Shown piece after piece: positions 9,775 through 19,004 of a stretch of DNA of 64,000 bases (position 1 is its first letter; the number at the start of each line of letters is the position of its first letter). Source of the DNA: Platanthera guangdongensis (taxonomy: Eukaryota > Streptophyta > Magnoliopsida > Asparagales > Orchidaceae); the NCBI GenBank assembly GCA_039583875.1, contig CM077166.1, positions 81,528,564 through 81,592,563 on the forward strand. Direction: 5' to 3'. Below the pieces are notes generated by a model, which ran no database searches, was not told the origin of the DNA, and was given only the letters and a program-made list of their open reading frames with translations. Position numbers and translations under genes: made by a program.

Positions 9775-10435
9775 TGATAAGCCCGGAATCCGCGACCTGC
9801 CCGCGCAGCTTTCCAGACCGGGCGGCCTGCCTACTCAAGCCGCCAAGCCTCCCAAGCCGGGCGGTCTCCATGTCAGGCCGCTGCCAACGCCGACCCTGCT
9901 CAGCGACAAGGCCCAAGGACCCAGCCGTCAGCTCGCCAGGAGGAATCCGCCAGGCCGCGCGACTTCCCTCCTTTCTTGTTTCTTTCTCTTTTGCTTCCCC
10001 TCACCTCTGCCCGGTTCTCCTGTACCCCGGGCAACCGGTAATTTTAGCCCTGCCCGTTTGGGCAGGCCCCCGAGCCTATAAATAGGGGGTGGGTGCACTC
10101 CCCAAGACACGCTGACTGGGATCCAGGAGCTCGCCTGTTAAGAGCTGCGGTCTCAAGTCTAGTGTATTGCGGCTTGTAGTCCGGCCGGCTTCCTCTTTTA
10201 CTTCTTGTAAATGTTTCTTATTTTAAGTAAAGGAAAGCCCGCCGCAAGAGTGGCATTTAAGCCGCGGCGGGCGAACTCTGCTGTTGCCGCTGCCAGCGGC
10301 CCCCTTTTCCGGTCCTTTAGCCGCGACCACTAGTAACCGATTGGTCGACAGTCTCCTCCTTTCCTCCCCTATTCCCCGGTGTTCGAACCGTTAGCTGGTG
10401 GTGCCCGACTCCCTGTCCGTTTTCGTGCATCAACA
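9775..10435 (+). repeat. TE-2 3' LTR
   Basis: It is 661 bp and starts TGATAAGCCC after a purine-rich GTGCGGGGATTA, a plausible though short polypurine tract. It ends ATCAACA, followed by the GACAT duplication. It has 11 substitutions relative to the 5' LTR; the TATA box is conserved. Confidence 0.95.
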
Positions 10436-12049
10436 GACATAGCGCAGGTCGGATCCTCCACCCCCCGTTGCTCAAATCGCCTTGCCTTCTCCGAGTACAG
10501 CGTACTCATGGCTATCAAAGGCGCGGGTCGGTCTCACCAATCCTGTTCCTGGCATTCAAGCCTGGGCATATCTCGATACCCATTTCCTTAGCATAAAAGC
10601 GGGTCTTTCCTGGGTCTCCCAGTACTTCCTGTGACTCTCTTCACAGGTGGACACCGCACAAGCACAAATGTCAGGGGTCTTTCCTGGCTATACTGCCAGT
10701 ACTTCCTGTTACTCGCTTCACAGGTGGACACCCTACGACATCAAGCATCACAAAGGGCATTTCCTGGTCACACCAGTACTTCCTGTGCTTCATTCACAGG
10801 TTGAACCCAAAAACATCACAAGGCTACTTTCCTGGGCTACCACCCCAGTACTTCCTGCTACTCCTTTTCGCAGGTATAACCCGTAGACTCCTTAACCTAC
10901 ACGTTATCACAGAGTCTTCTCCGGTTCGTATGCAACATCAGCAATCCAGACTAACCTGTCCAGATGGGCTTCACACAGCATGCCTATTCCGTACTCCATT
11001 TCCGGATCTATATGCTAACAAAGGGGATTTCAAGCATCCACCCAACGATTTCCAAAATCAGCCACCTCTTGGTGGGGGAAATCACAAAGCTATGCCAAAA
11101 AGAAGCCTTCATATGGCTAGGAAGAAGAGTCGTTACCCTTGACGACCGCTTCGGTGCCATGACCACAAAGCGTGCTTGCAAGACTCGCAAGAGCGTTTCC
11201 TCCGCAACGCTGGCTTCGGATTGCTCGTCGGTAACCAACAGCACCACCAGCAGTAGCCCCCTTTCCTTCTTCCTCCTCCTTTCTCTCTCTCTTTCTCTTA
11301 TCTTGAAGAAAGATTAAGGCCAAAACAAATGAGAAGCACTTCTCAGTTTTCGGCCTTTAGGAAAAAGAGGAAGAGGCTTCAGCCCTTAGATCCCAGCTGA
11401 AGGAATGGACGGCCACGATTTTGCCAAAAACACAGATTTTGACCCGACACGGCCTCGGACACGGCCGTGTGCCAGGCCGTGTGCCTCAAGCGGTGGTCGA
11501 CACGCCCATGGGACACGCCCGTGTCATGGGCCGTGTCACCAACACGCCTTCGAACACGCCCGTGTCTGTGGCTGTGTGCCTGGGCGAAAAAAATCCCAAA
11601 TCATCCCGAGACTTCACACGGCCTGTGACACGCCCGTGTCCCAGGCCGTGTGCCCTGACACGGCACAAAGACACGCCCTGTCGAAATCCTTCGGCGGGCT
11701 GAGTTCGTCGACCCGATTTGACACGCCCTGTGACACGCCCGTGTCACAGGCCGTGTGCACTTATCGACACTCGACGCACACACGTCTCGACACTCGACGA
11801 TCGTCGAGATAAAGTCGTCGAGCATGCGACACGGACTTGGACACGCCCGTGTCCTGGGCCGTGTGCCCCCTCTCGACACATCGTCGAGCGGAAAAAATCG
11901 TCGAGACAAAGCCCGATCGTCGACACACCTCGACACGCCCTGTGACACGCCCGTGTCGCAGGCCGTGTCAGCTGACACACCCTGGGACACACCCGTGTCC
12001 CAGGCCGTGTCACCCAAAAATTCCTGTTTCCGAAATTTGGACTGTTACA
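10436..12049 (-). repeat. TE-1 3' LTR, proximal segment (U3 side)
   Basis: This continues the LTR interrupted at 1731; the first 5 bases are the second GACAT copy. It aligns with 14471-16104. The part 11440-12010 is a dense array of CACGCCCGTG (complement CACGGGCGTG), GGCCGTGTG and TCGACGATCGTCGA-type palindromes. Translated shadows of this array give Arg/Pro/Cys-rich nonsense ORFs on both strands. Confidence 0.9.
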
Positions 12050-12064
12050 ATCCTCCCCTCCTAC
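12050..12064 (-). other. Polypurine tract of TE-1
   Basis: GTAGGAGGGGAGGAT on the minus strand lies immediately before the LTR start TGTAACAGTCC. It is the plus-strand DNA priming site for gypsy reverse transcription. Confidence 0.8.
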
Positions 12065-12167
12065 AAAAAATTTCGTCCTCGAAATTCAGACACAGGAAGG
12101 CAACAGTAAACAGTAAGAAATATGTTACAACATACAAAATATTATGTTACAACATCCTCTTTCTATA

Positions 12168-13619
12168 TTACACAAACAGCTCAGGGAACTCTTCGCGCAT
12201 GGTTTGCTCTCGCTCCCATGACAGTTCTTCACAGCCACAATTGTCCCACCGGACTTTCACCATGCTGACCGTCTTGTTCCGTAACTGTTTCTCGGCTCGA
12301 TCTTCGATCTGAATGGGTCTAACTTGCGTTGTTAGCCCATACTCCACCGGCACACGATCATCCGCGATCACTTGAGCTGGATCTTTCACGGCCTTCCGAA
12401 GCACCGAGATGTGAAAGACATCATGCAACCCACCCAAGTCTGCCGACAGAGCTAGCCGATAAGCCGCTTCGCCAACTCGCTCAACCACTTCAAAAGGACC
12501 CAAATATCTTGGACTCAACTTTTTCAATCGTCGAATCCTGGAGACACCTTTGAATGGCTTGATCATCAAGTAGACCCAATCGCCAACCGCAAATTCCACG
12601 TTCCGGTGCTTGGCGTTGTAGTATTTCACTTGTCGATCTTGAGCAATAAGTAATCGCTCTCGAATCGTCCGTATGGTTGAGTTTGCTTCCTCAACCTCAT
12701 TTGGTTTACAAACCCGGGCATCACCCGCTTCTACCCAAGCCAAGGGAGTACGACACTTCCTGCCATATAGTGCTTCATATGGTGCCATCCCAATGCTCGC
12801 CTGATAGCTATTATTATATGCAAACTCGACCATATAGAGATGATCTTCCCATCTCTTTCCGAAGTCAAGGGCGCACATTCGGAGCATGTCTTCCATTGTT
12901 CTGTTGGTACGTTCAGTTTGGCCATCCGTTTGGGGATGAAAGGCCGTACTGAAAGTCAACTTCGTGCCCAACAGTCGGTGAACTAGCCTCCAATCATTTG
13001 ACGTGAATCGCCCATCTCGATCACTTACGATGCTCCGAGGAACACCGTGAAGCCGCACAATCTGGTCAACATATAACTTTGCCAAACTTTCAACTGAATC
13101 ATCCCGCCTGTTCGGGAGAAAATGTGCCACTTTCGTTAGCCGGTCAACAATCACCCAAATGGAATCATTTCCTCGCTGCGATCTTGGCAACCCATGCACA
13201 AAATTCATGGAAATATCATCAAATTTCCACACTGGGATCGACAGTGACTTCAAATAACCGCCCGGCTTTTGGCATTCCGCCTTCACCATCGCACATGTTT
13301 GGCATTTGGACACATAAAGGGCAACATCTTTCTTGAGCCCTGGCCACCAGAAAAGCTTCTTCATATCGTTGAACATCTTTGTGCTCCTGGGGTGAATGGA
13401 ATATTTTGTATAATGCGCTTCATATAGCAGTTCTTCCCTCAATTTCCCCACATTCGGGACGCACAAACGGCCCTCTTTTCGCAAAAGACCGTCATTCCAG
13501 GTGAAGTTACCTTCTGGCCCTTCATTCACATAGCGCAAGAGATCTTCATCCAACTCCGTTGCCCGTCGAACTCGGTCTGTAAGGTCACACTGCACCTCAG
13601 TCCAGTTCAAACATGCAAT
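12168..13619 (-). CDS. pol: TE-1 integrase and chromodomain-like C-terminus (truncated pol)
   Basis: This 484-codon stretch is open to its stop at 12168. Order: HHCC zinc-binding part (HYTKYSIHP, then KCQTC), DDE core (VSDRDGRFTS, HPQTDGQTERTNRTMED), the GPF-type C-terminal domain (SPRYLGPFEVVERVG) and a chromodomain-like end (VKVRWDNCGCEELSWERE). The first catalytic Asp, MDF in TE-8, is Asn here (AAT at 13203-13205), so the enzyme is probably dead. All pol upstream of IACLNWTEVQ is deleted and joined to the 5' LTR end at about 13620-13625. The frame stays open into the LTR to 13748, giving a fused 526-codon ORF. The protein is close to TE-8 integrase. Confidence 0.88.
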   Translation of the reverse strand: MACLNWTEVQCDLTDRVRRATELDEDLLRYVNEGPEGNFTWNDGLLRKEGRLCVPNVGKLREELLYEAHYTKYSIHPRSTKMFNDMKKLFWWPGLKKDVALYVSKCQTCAMVKAECQKPGGYLKSLSIPVWKFDDISMNFVHGLPRSQRGNDSIWVIVDRLTKVAHFLPNRRDDSVESLAKLYVDQIVRLHGVPRSIVSDRDGRFTSNDWRLVHRLLGTKLTFSTAFHPQTDGQTERTNRTMEDMLRMCALDFGKRWEDHLYMVEFAYNNSYQASIGMAPYEALYGRKCRTPLAWVEAGDARVCKPNEVEEANSTIRTIRERLLIAQDRQVKYYNAKHRNVEFAVGDWVYLMIKPFKGVSRIRRLKKLSPRYLGPFEVVERVGEAAYRLALSADLGGLHDVFHISVLRKAVKDPAQVIADDRVPVEYGLTTQVRPIQIEDRAEKQLRNKTVSMVKVRWDNCGCEELSWEREQTMREEFPELFV

Positions 13620-13624
13620 GGCAG

Positions 13625-16104
13625 TGGAACAACACCATCCGTTCATATGGTATATTCTAGAAGGTCCGGCCGGGGCCCCACAGTATATAGCACAAAACAG
13701 GCGGTGAAGGTATAAGATGATATCAGAGTAGTGCATCGCACTTATCACAAATCATTCTAGCGGAAGCCTAACTACAACTGGAACTCCTCATGAATGTCCA
13801 AACATAAAACTTCACATTTTATACCATATAGGAATGTCTTACAAGAAGTACAAAAGAGTTGGCCTTATGGCCTATACAGGGCTTTCACACAGTGGCCTAA
13901 AACAATTGGCGCGCAGGCCGGCCACACGAAAAGAAAACACACAACAACATCGAGCCTTCGAGGGCTCGCAACAGTAGCAGCAACAGCAGCAGGAACATCA
14001 ACCTCTATGCGTCCCGCTCGACTCTCCAGCACCTGTACAGGGACAATCCACCCAACAGTGGCAAACAAAAGCAACGGTCAGCATTCAGCTGACCAAATTA
14101 TAACGACCCTGCCCCTTCTCTCGGGGCAGCGGTACTTCCCTGCAAGCATAGCAAATCACAAGGACGGCAATCTATATATATCATCAAATGTGCTTTCACG
14201 CACACAAGCCATCACAACCGTTCGCCACCCGGCCCAACGGTCCGTGCACTCAGGGAACATTCTTGGTGTTCTGGCAAAGCTCTTGCCCACCACCGTATTA
14301 GGGTCACAGCCCAACGGTAAATATCTTGAGCATTTACTCCATGGCGTGCAGCCGGAGTTATTCCTCCTACACCGGGATGGCTCGTAGCCCCCCATTGTGT
14401 CATGGCGCGCAGGCCGAAGACTCTTGCTATGCACTCCAACAGACCGCACCTTTTGGTCTCACGTCGGACGGACATAGTGCAGGTCGGATCCTCCACCCCC
14501 CGTTGCTCAAATCTCCTTGCCTTCTCCGAGTACAGCGTACTCATGGCTATCAAAGGCGCGGGTCGGTCTCACCAATCCTGTTCCTGGCATTCAAGCCTGG
14601 GCATATCTCGATACCCATTTCCTTAGCACAACAGCGGGTCTTTCCTGGGTCTCCCAGTACTTCCTGTGACTCTCTTCACAGGTGGACACCGCACAAGCAC
14701 AAATGTTAGGGGTCTTTCCTGGCTATCCTGCTAGTACTTCCTGTTACTCGCTTCACATGTGGACACCCTATGACATCAAGCATCACAAAGGGCATTTCCT
14801 GGTCACACCAGTACTTCCTGTGCTTCATTCACAGGTTGAACCCAAAAACATCACAAGGCTACTTTCCTGGGCTACCACCCCAGTACTTCCTGCTACTCCT
14901 TTTCGCAGGTATAACCCGTAGACTCCTTAACCTACACGTTATCACGGAGTCTTCTCCGGTTCGTATGCAACATCACCAATCCATACTAACCTGTCCAGAT
15001 GGGCTTCACACAGCATGCCTATTCCGTACTCCATTTCCGGATCTATATGCTAACAAAGGGGATTTCAAGCATCCACCCAAGGATTTCCAAAATCAGCCAC
15101 CTCTTGGTGGGGGAAATCACAAAGCTATGCCAAAAAGAAGCCTTCATATGGCTAGGAAGAAGAGTCGTTACCCTTGACGACCGCTTCGGTGCCATGACCA
15201 CAAAGCGTGCTTGCAAGACTCGCAAGAGCGTTTCCTCCGCAACGCTGGCTTCGGATTGCTCGTCGGTAAACAGCAGCACCACCAGCAGCAGCCCCCTTTC
15301 CTTCTTCCTCCTCCTTTCTCTCTCTCTTTCTCTTATCTTGAAGAAAGATTAAGGCCAATACAAATGAGAAGCACTTCTCAGTTTTCGGCCTTTAGGAAAA
15401 AGAGGAAGAGGCTTCAGCCCTTGGATCCCAGCTGAAGGAATGGACGGCCACAATTTTGCCAAAAACACAGATTTTGACCCGACACGGCCTCGGACACGGT
15501 CGTGTGCCAGGCCGCGTGCCTCAAGCGGTGGTCAACTGACTTATCCAAACCAGTGACACGCCCATGGGACACGCCCGTGTCATGGGCCGTGTCACCAACA
15601 CGCCTTCGAACACGCCCGTGTCTGTGGCCGTGTGCCTGGGCGAAAAAAATTCAAATCATCCCGAGACTTCACACGGCCTGTAACACGCCCGTGTCCCAGG
15701 CCGTGTGCCCTGACACGGCACAAAGACACGCCCTGTCGAAATCCTTCGGCGGGCTGAGTTCGTCGACCCGATTTGACACGCCCTGTGACACTCCCGTGTC
15801 ACAGGCCGTGTGCACTTCTCGACACTCGACGCACACACGTCTCGACACTCGACGATCGTCGAGATAAAGTCGTCGAGCATGCGACACGGACTTGGACACG
15901 CCCGTGTCCTGGGCCGTGTGCCCCCTCTCGACACATCGTCGAGCGGAAAAAATCGTCGAGACAAAGCCCGATCGTCGACACACCTCGACACGCCCTGCGA
16001 CACGCCCGTGTCGCAGGCCGTGTCAGATGACACGCCCTGGGACACGCCCGTGTCGCAGGACGTGTCGCCCAAAAATTCCTGTTTCCGAAATTTGGACTGT
16101 TACA
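13625..16104 (-). repeat. TE-1 5' LTR
   Basis: The minus-strand start TGTAACAGTCC is at 16104; the end, GTTGTTCCA, replaces the GTTGTTACA of the other copy and abuts deleted pol. The U3 palindrome array spans about 15480-16070. Relative to the left copy it carries about 20 extra bases near 15533 (CAACTGACTTATCCAAACC). Scattered transitions separate the two copies. Confidence 0.9.
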
Positions 16105-16109
16105 GTGGG
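16105..16109. repeat. Target site duplication of TE-1, right copy
   Basis: This is an exact GTGGG match to 876-880, followed by AACCTACCCAACACACC as in the duplicated target at 772-788. Confidence 0.92.
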
Positions 16110-16509
16110 AACCTACCCAACACACCAGCAGTCACATACACACACAGGGCAAATCCACCATGGCAATAATTCACCAAAAAGGTAACAAGTTGGCGGTCCT
16201 TTATCCATTACCAAACTTGTCATATTCATACAACTGAAACACCGACAACCATAGTCAAACACAGAATACCGACAACCAAAACACCAGACTTCTTCAATAA
16301 TAAATGGAGGAATAAATCCCATAAATTAACCTAAGGACAAACCCGATGAATTATATACAATTCGACCACAGAAGACCAAGTCCACACTGATTTGTAGAGT
16401 ATACTCGATGAACACAACAGGCACTAGATAATTTTTATATAGCAAAACCAGTCCACTAGAGATATACAACGATTCAGCGAAAAATCCCAAGTCTGGGAAA
16501 AGTGTCTGG
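16110..16509. other. Flank between TE-1 and TE-3, no gene seen
   Basis: This AT-rich sequence is the continuation of the TE-1 target. GAGTATACTCGATG near 16399 resembles the GAGTATACTCGACG found at 34391 on the other side of TE-3. Both flanks may therefore belong to one older element or repeat. No ORF has recognisable content. Confidence 0.4.
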
Positions 16510-16930
16510 TGTAACGTATGTCTCTAACGGAAAATCTACACGAGAGAAGGCTCTAGTTCGCCAACAACGCACTCTAGATATCTCTAAAATAGCGATGAAA
16601 AATGAGTCAGATCGTTCCCAAAGTTAACGCAAAGGTTGCCAATCTTTTGAGAGAAAGATCAAGGCTATAGGCCTAGATCCGCTCAAGCAAAATGGACCTA
16701 CCCTGTCCGGAAAATAGGAAACACGAACAATAATGATTTCACTTCCAATATTTGAAAGCGATTGAATTTTAAAGCTGCGGAGAACACGATGATTCACCTT
16801 CCATAAATCTAAGAGAAGAAACACATGGAGAGGTGAAGAGTTTACCCAACCCGGATTTACCGTGCTCACAAGATATGGTGGGAAAATCAGTCTCTCCACG
16901 GATCCACCGACGTCACACCGAATGGGTATG
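16510..16930 (-). repeat. TE-3 3' LTR, U5-side segment
   Basis: It aligns with 33294 onward, sharing ACGGAAAATCTA and GAGAGAAGGCTCTAGTTCGC. It is cut at GTATG by TE-4. About 80 bases present at 33365-33450 are missing here. Confidence 0.85.
16926..16930. repeat. Target site duplication of TE-4, left copy
   Basis: GTATG precedes the TE-4 LTR start TGTTGGGTAC and is repeated at 29809-29813 after its end ATCTTTCA. Confidence 0.92.
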
Positions 16931-17075
16931 TGTTGGGTACATTGGTTCTAATGTACCTGATTTGAAGAAGCCTCACCCAACTCAATGATATACATCAAAA
17001 TGTATTTGATGTGTTTTGAGTTTACTTATGCAGGTTAAGTATTTGCAAGAAAGATGGAAAAGTTTCTAAGTCCAT

Positions 17076-17880
17076 GTGTCGACACCCAGAGGGAAAGTGT
17101 CGACACTTAAGAAGACTTGTGTCGACAGCCAGGCAAGCAATGTTGACACTTGGAGTCATTGTGTCGACACCAGGGATGCAGAGTCGACACCAGACAGAAA
17201 GTGTCGACACAAGGAGCTGTGTCGACACTTAATGAAGAAAAGTGCAGTGAAGCAGTGTCGACACTTAACAGCAGTGTCGACACCTAGAAGAACTGTGTCT
17301 ACATCAGAAAGTGTCGACACTTGGAGGCTTGTGTCAACACTTAGCAAAAGTCAGCAGAGACTAAGTATAAGTGTCGACACCCAGAACAATGTGTCGACAC
17401 ACAGCAGAAGAGTCAACACTTGAAGAAAGTGTCGACACAAGGAGCTATGTCGACACTTAGCAAAGTTCAAGAATATTCTAAGTACAAGTGTCGACACAAA
17501 GGAGATGTGTCGACACTCAGCAAAGTCCTCAACAGAAGAAGATGTGTCGACACAAGGAGCTGTGTCGACACTCAGCAAGAATCAACACTAAAGACATGTG
17601 TCGACACCAAGAAGCAGTGTCGACACTGACAAGTTCAACACATGAAGATGTGTCGACACAAAGGAGTTGTGTCGACAATTACAAGAAGTCAACAAAGTGC
17701 TGAAGAACAAAGTGTTGTGTCGACACTCATATCAGTGTCGACACATGAAGAAGAAGCAGTGTCGAGATATAAAATCTACAATACAAGGAGTTGTGTCGAC
17801 ACCTTGTAGGCTAGTGTCGACACTTAGATAACTTGTGTCGACACTTGGTCTATAAGTGTCGACACTTAAAGACAGACAGT
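17076..17880 (+). repeat. GTGTCGACAC palindrome array in TE-4 5' LTR U3
   Basis: About 28 copies of the 10-base palindrome GTGTCGACAC sit mostly 17-35 bases apart, separated by A/G-rich spacers such as AAGGAGCTGT. Some copies have decayed at the central CpG (TGTTGACAC). The same array is at 27988-28800 in the 3' LTR, and a shorter one is at 24240-24690. The density and the position just upstream of TATA suggest a binding-site cluster. Confidence 0.9.
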
Positions 17881-18020
17881 CTTGACACTTTCAGACAGTT
17901 ACAGAATTTTCAAGAACTGACTGGATGACTTGAAAGCTGCCATTCCAGCCGGTCTACTGCACCTGTCAGAGTTGTCAGAAATCAGTTATGAACCGGACCA
18001 GCCGGTTACCATGAAGAAGG

Positions 18021-18032
18021 CCTATAAATAGG
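18021..18032 (+). promoter_or_regulatory. TATA box in TE-4 5' LTR
   Basis: CCTATAAATAGG lies 140 bp after the last GTGTCGACAC unit. The 3' LTR copy reads CCAATAAATAGG (28933-28944), so its TATA core is altered. Confidence 0.75.
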
Positions 18033-18900
18033 CTTATACTGTCTACAGAAGGATGATGATCAACACATTAAGTTATACAAAGAAGATCTAGCTATTCCCT
18101 GAAGAATCAAGTGAAGATCTAAGAAGTTGGAGAGAGAGAGCTCCATCCAAGAAGTCAGCTGTTGGAACCAGGCTGAGAAGAAGGGTTCAGATTTGTTCTG
18201 AATCTTAAGTTGCAGAGATCAAGGATCAACTGCAGAAGAGATTAATCTTATTGTGTTCTACTTTCAAGAAGCTTTGAAGAAAGCCAAGTCAGATTGATCT
18301 CAGCTGAGTTCTTCCAAAAACTCATCAAGAAACTCACAACTCTTCTCTCTTTTCTCTGAGTTGTAGAGTATACATTTTGTAATCATATTATCTTGTAGGA
18401 TCCTTAGGGATCTGAGTTTTGTAAGCCTGTAATTATAAAGGCTGAGTGTAGGGCTTGAGTGCCTGAGTGTAGGAGATTTGAATCTCTGAGTGTAGGCCTT
18501 TGTGGCTGAGTGTAGACCTTGGTGGCTGAGTGTAGGCCTTGGTGGCTAAGTGTAGGCTTTGTGAAGAAGCTGAGTTGTAGGGCCTTGGGCCTGAGTTGTA
18601 GGAACCTATTTTGAGGTTCTGAGTGTAAGATCTAAGGATCTGAGATAGTGGAGAAGTTTGGCCGAATCTAGTACACTACTAGATAGGCGAAGGGGGAAAG
18701 TGGATGTACCCAAACATTGGGGAACCACTATAAACCTGTGTGTTCTCTGTGTGTATGTGGTTTGCTGTGATTGCTGTGTGATTGCTGTGCAAAAGTAGAT
18801 ATAAATCTGTGATAAAATCTGAATTCTGCCTACAAAGTCAAAAAGATTTAAGTCACCTATTCACCCCCCCTCTAGGTGATTAGGTACAATATCTTTCAAG

Positions 18901-18916
18901 TGGTATCAGAGCCAGG
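18901..18916 (+). other. Primer binding site of TE-4 (initiator Met tRNA type)
   Basis: TGGTATCAGAGCCAGG begins two bases after the LTR end. It matches the usual primer site of plant copia elements, where the 3' end of tRNA-iMet primes minus-strand DNA. Confidence 0.85.
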
Positions 18917-19004
18917 TTACTCAAAAAGGGACATAACTGTCTGGGTAGATCCTGTTGGAAGATTCAGTTTAAGTCAAATTACAGAATTAAGAAAATCAAG
19001 AACC

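Larger units (their letters stand above)
1732..10435 (+). mobile_element. TE-2: complete 8.7 kb Tat-like gag-only LTR retrotransposon carrying two antisense genes
   Basis: Two 661-bp LTRs (1732-2392 and 9775-10435) begin TGATAAGCCC, end ATCAACA, and are flanked by GACAT. They differ at only 11 sites, so this is the youngest element I can date here. The internal region holds a Tat/Retand-type gag on the plus strand (2669-3778), 1.4 kb of repeat-bearing noncoding DNA, and two genes on the opposite strand (7092 to 5294 and 9612 to 7553). No protease, RT, RNase H or integrase motif is visible, so transposition would need enzymes from an autonomous relative. The organisation resembles gag-only non-autonomous elements (TR-GAG type) and Tat elements reported to carry antisense extra ORFs. 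No standard primer site follows the 5' LTR. Confidence 0.93.
881..16104 (-). mobile_element. TE-1: Tekay-like Ty3/gypsy chromovirus, internally deleted, host of TE-2
   Basis: The element is read on the minus strand. Its LTRs start TGTAACAGTCC and end GTTGTTACA; both copies are present and a 5-bp GTGGG duplication flanks them. The 3' LTR (plus-strand left side) is split by TE-2 into 881-1731 and 10436-12049. The 5' LTR is 13625-16104. Only about 1.57 kb of internal sequence is left (12050-13624): a polypurine tract and the integrase/C-terminal part of pol. The primer site, gag, protease, RT and RNase H are gone, so the copy is non-autonomous. Net LTR lengths are about 2460 and 2480 bp. The integrase sequence and TGTAAC LTR start match Tekay-type chromoviruses and are close to TE-8. 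Confidence 0.9.
16931..18898 (+). repeat. TE-4 5' LTR
   Basis: The LTR has TG...CA ends. The region 17076-17880 carries about 28 copies of GTGTCGACAC or close variants. A TATA box sits at 18021-18032. Downstream, 18440-18640 is a repeat of CTGAGTGTAGG with variable neighbours. Near the end come AGTGGATGTACCCAA and a TTCACCCCCCCTCTAG block, both conserved in TE-9. Confidence 0.93.

Noticed and set aside
11405..12312. Several Arg/Pro/Cys-rich ORFs on both strands, with relatives at 15502-16185, 47492-48390 and 54891-55606
   Set aside because: They are translations of the CACGGGCGTG / GGCCGTGTG palindrome array in LTR U3, open in many frames by composition. They are not cysteine-rich peptides.
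17022..17703. ORFs with repeated CRHSSLCRH-like peptides, also at 27935-28615
   Set aside because: These are translations of the GTGTCGACAC array, present in LTRs and open on both strands.
17076..17880. CRISPR-like regularly spaced repeat array
   Set aside because: The repeat is only 10 bp and palindromic, spacing is irregular, the array sits in an LTR of a plant retrotransposon, and no cas-like gene exists.
18901..18916. tRNA-like sequence TGGTATCAGAGC (also at 50155, 33287 and 62975)
   Set aside because: Only the short complement of a tRNA 3' end is present next to each LTR, so these are primer sites, not tRNA genes.
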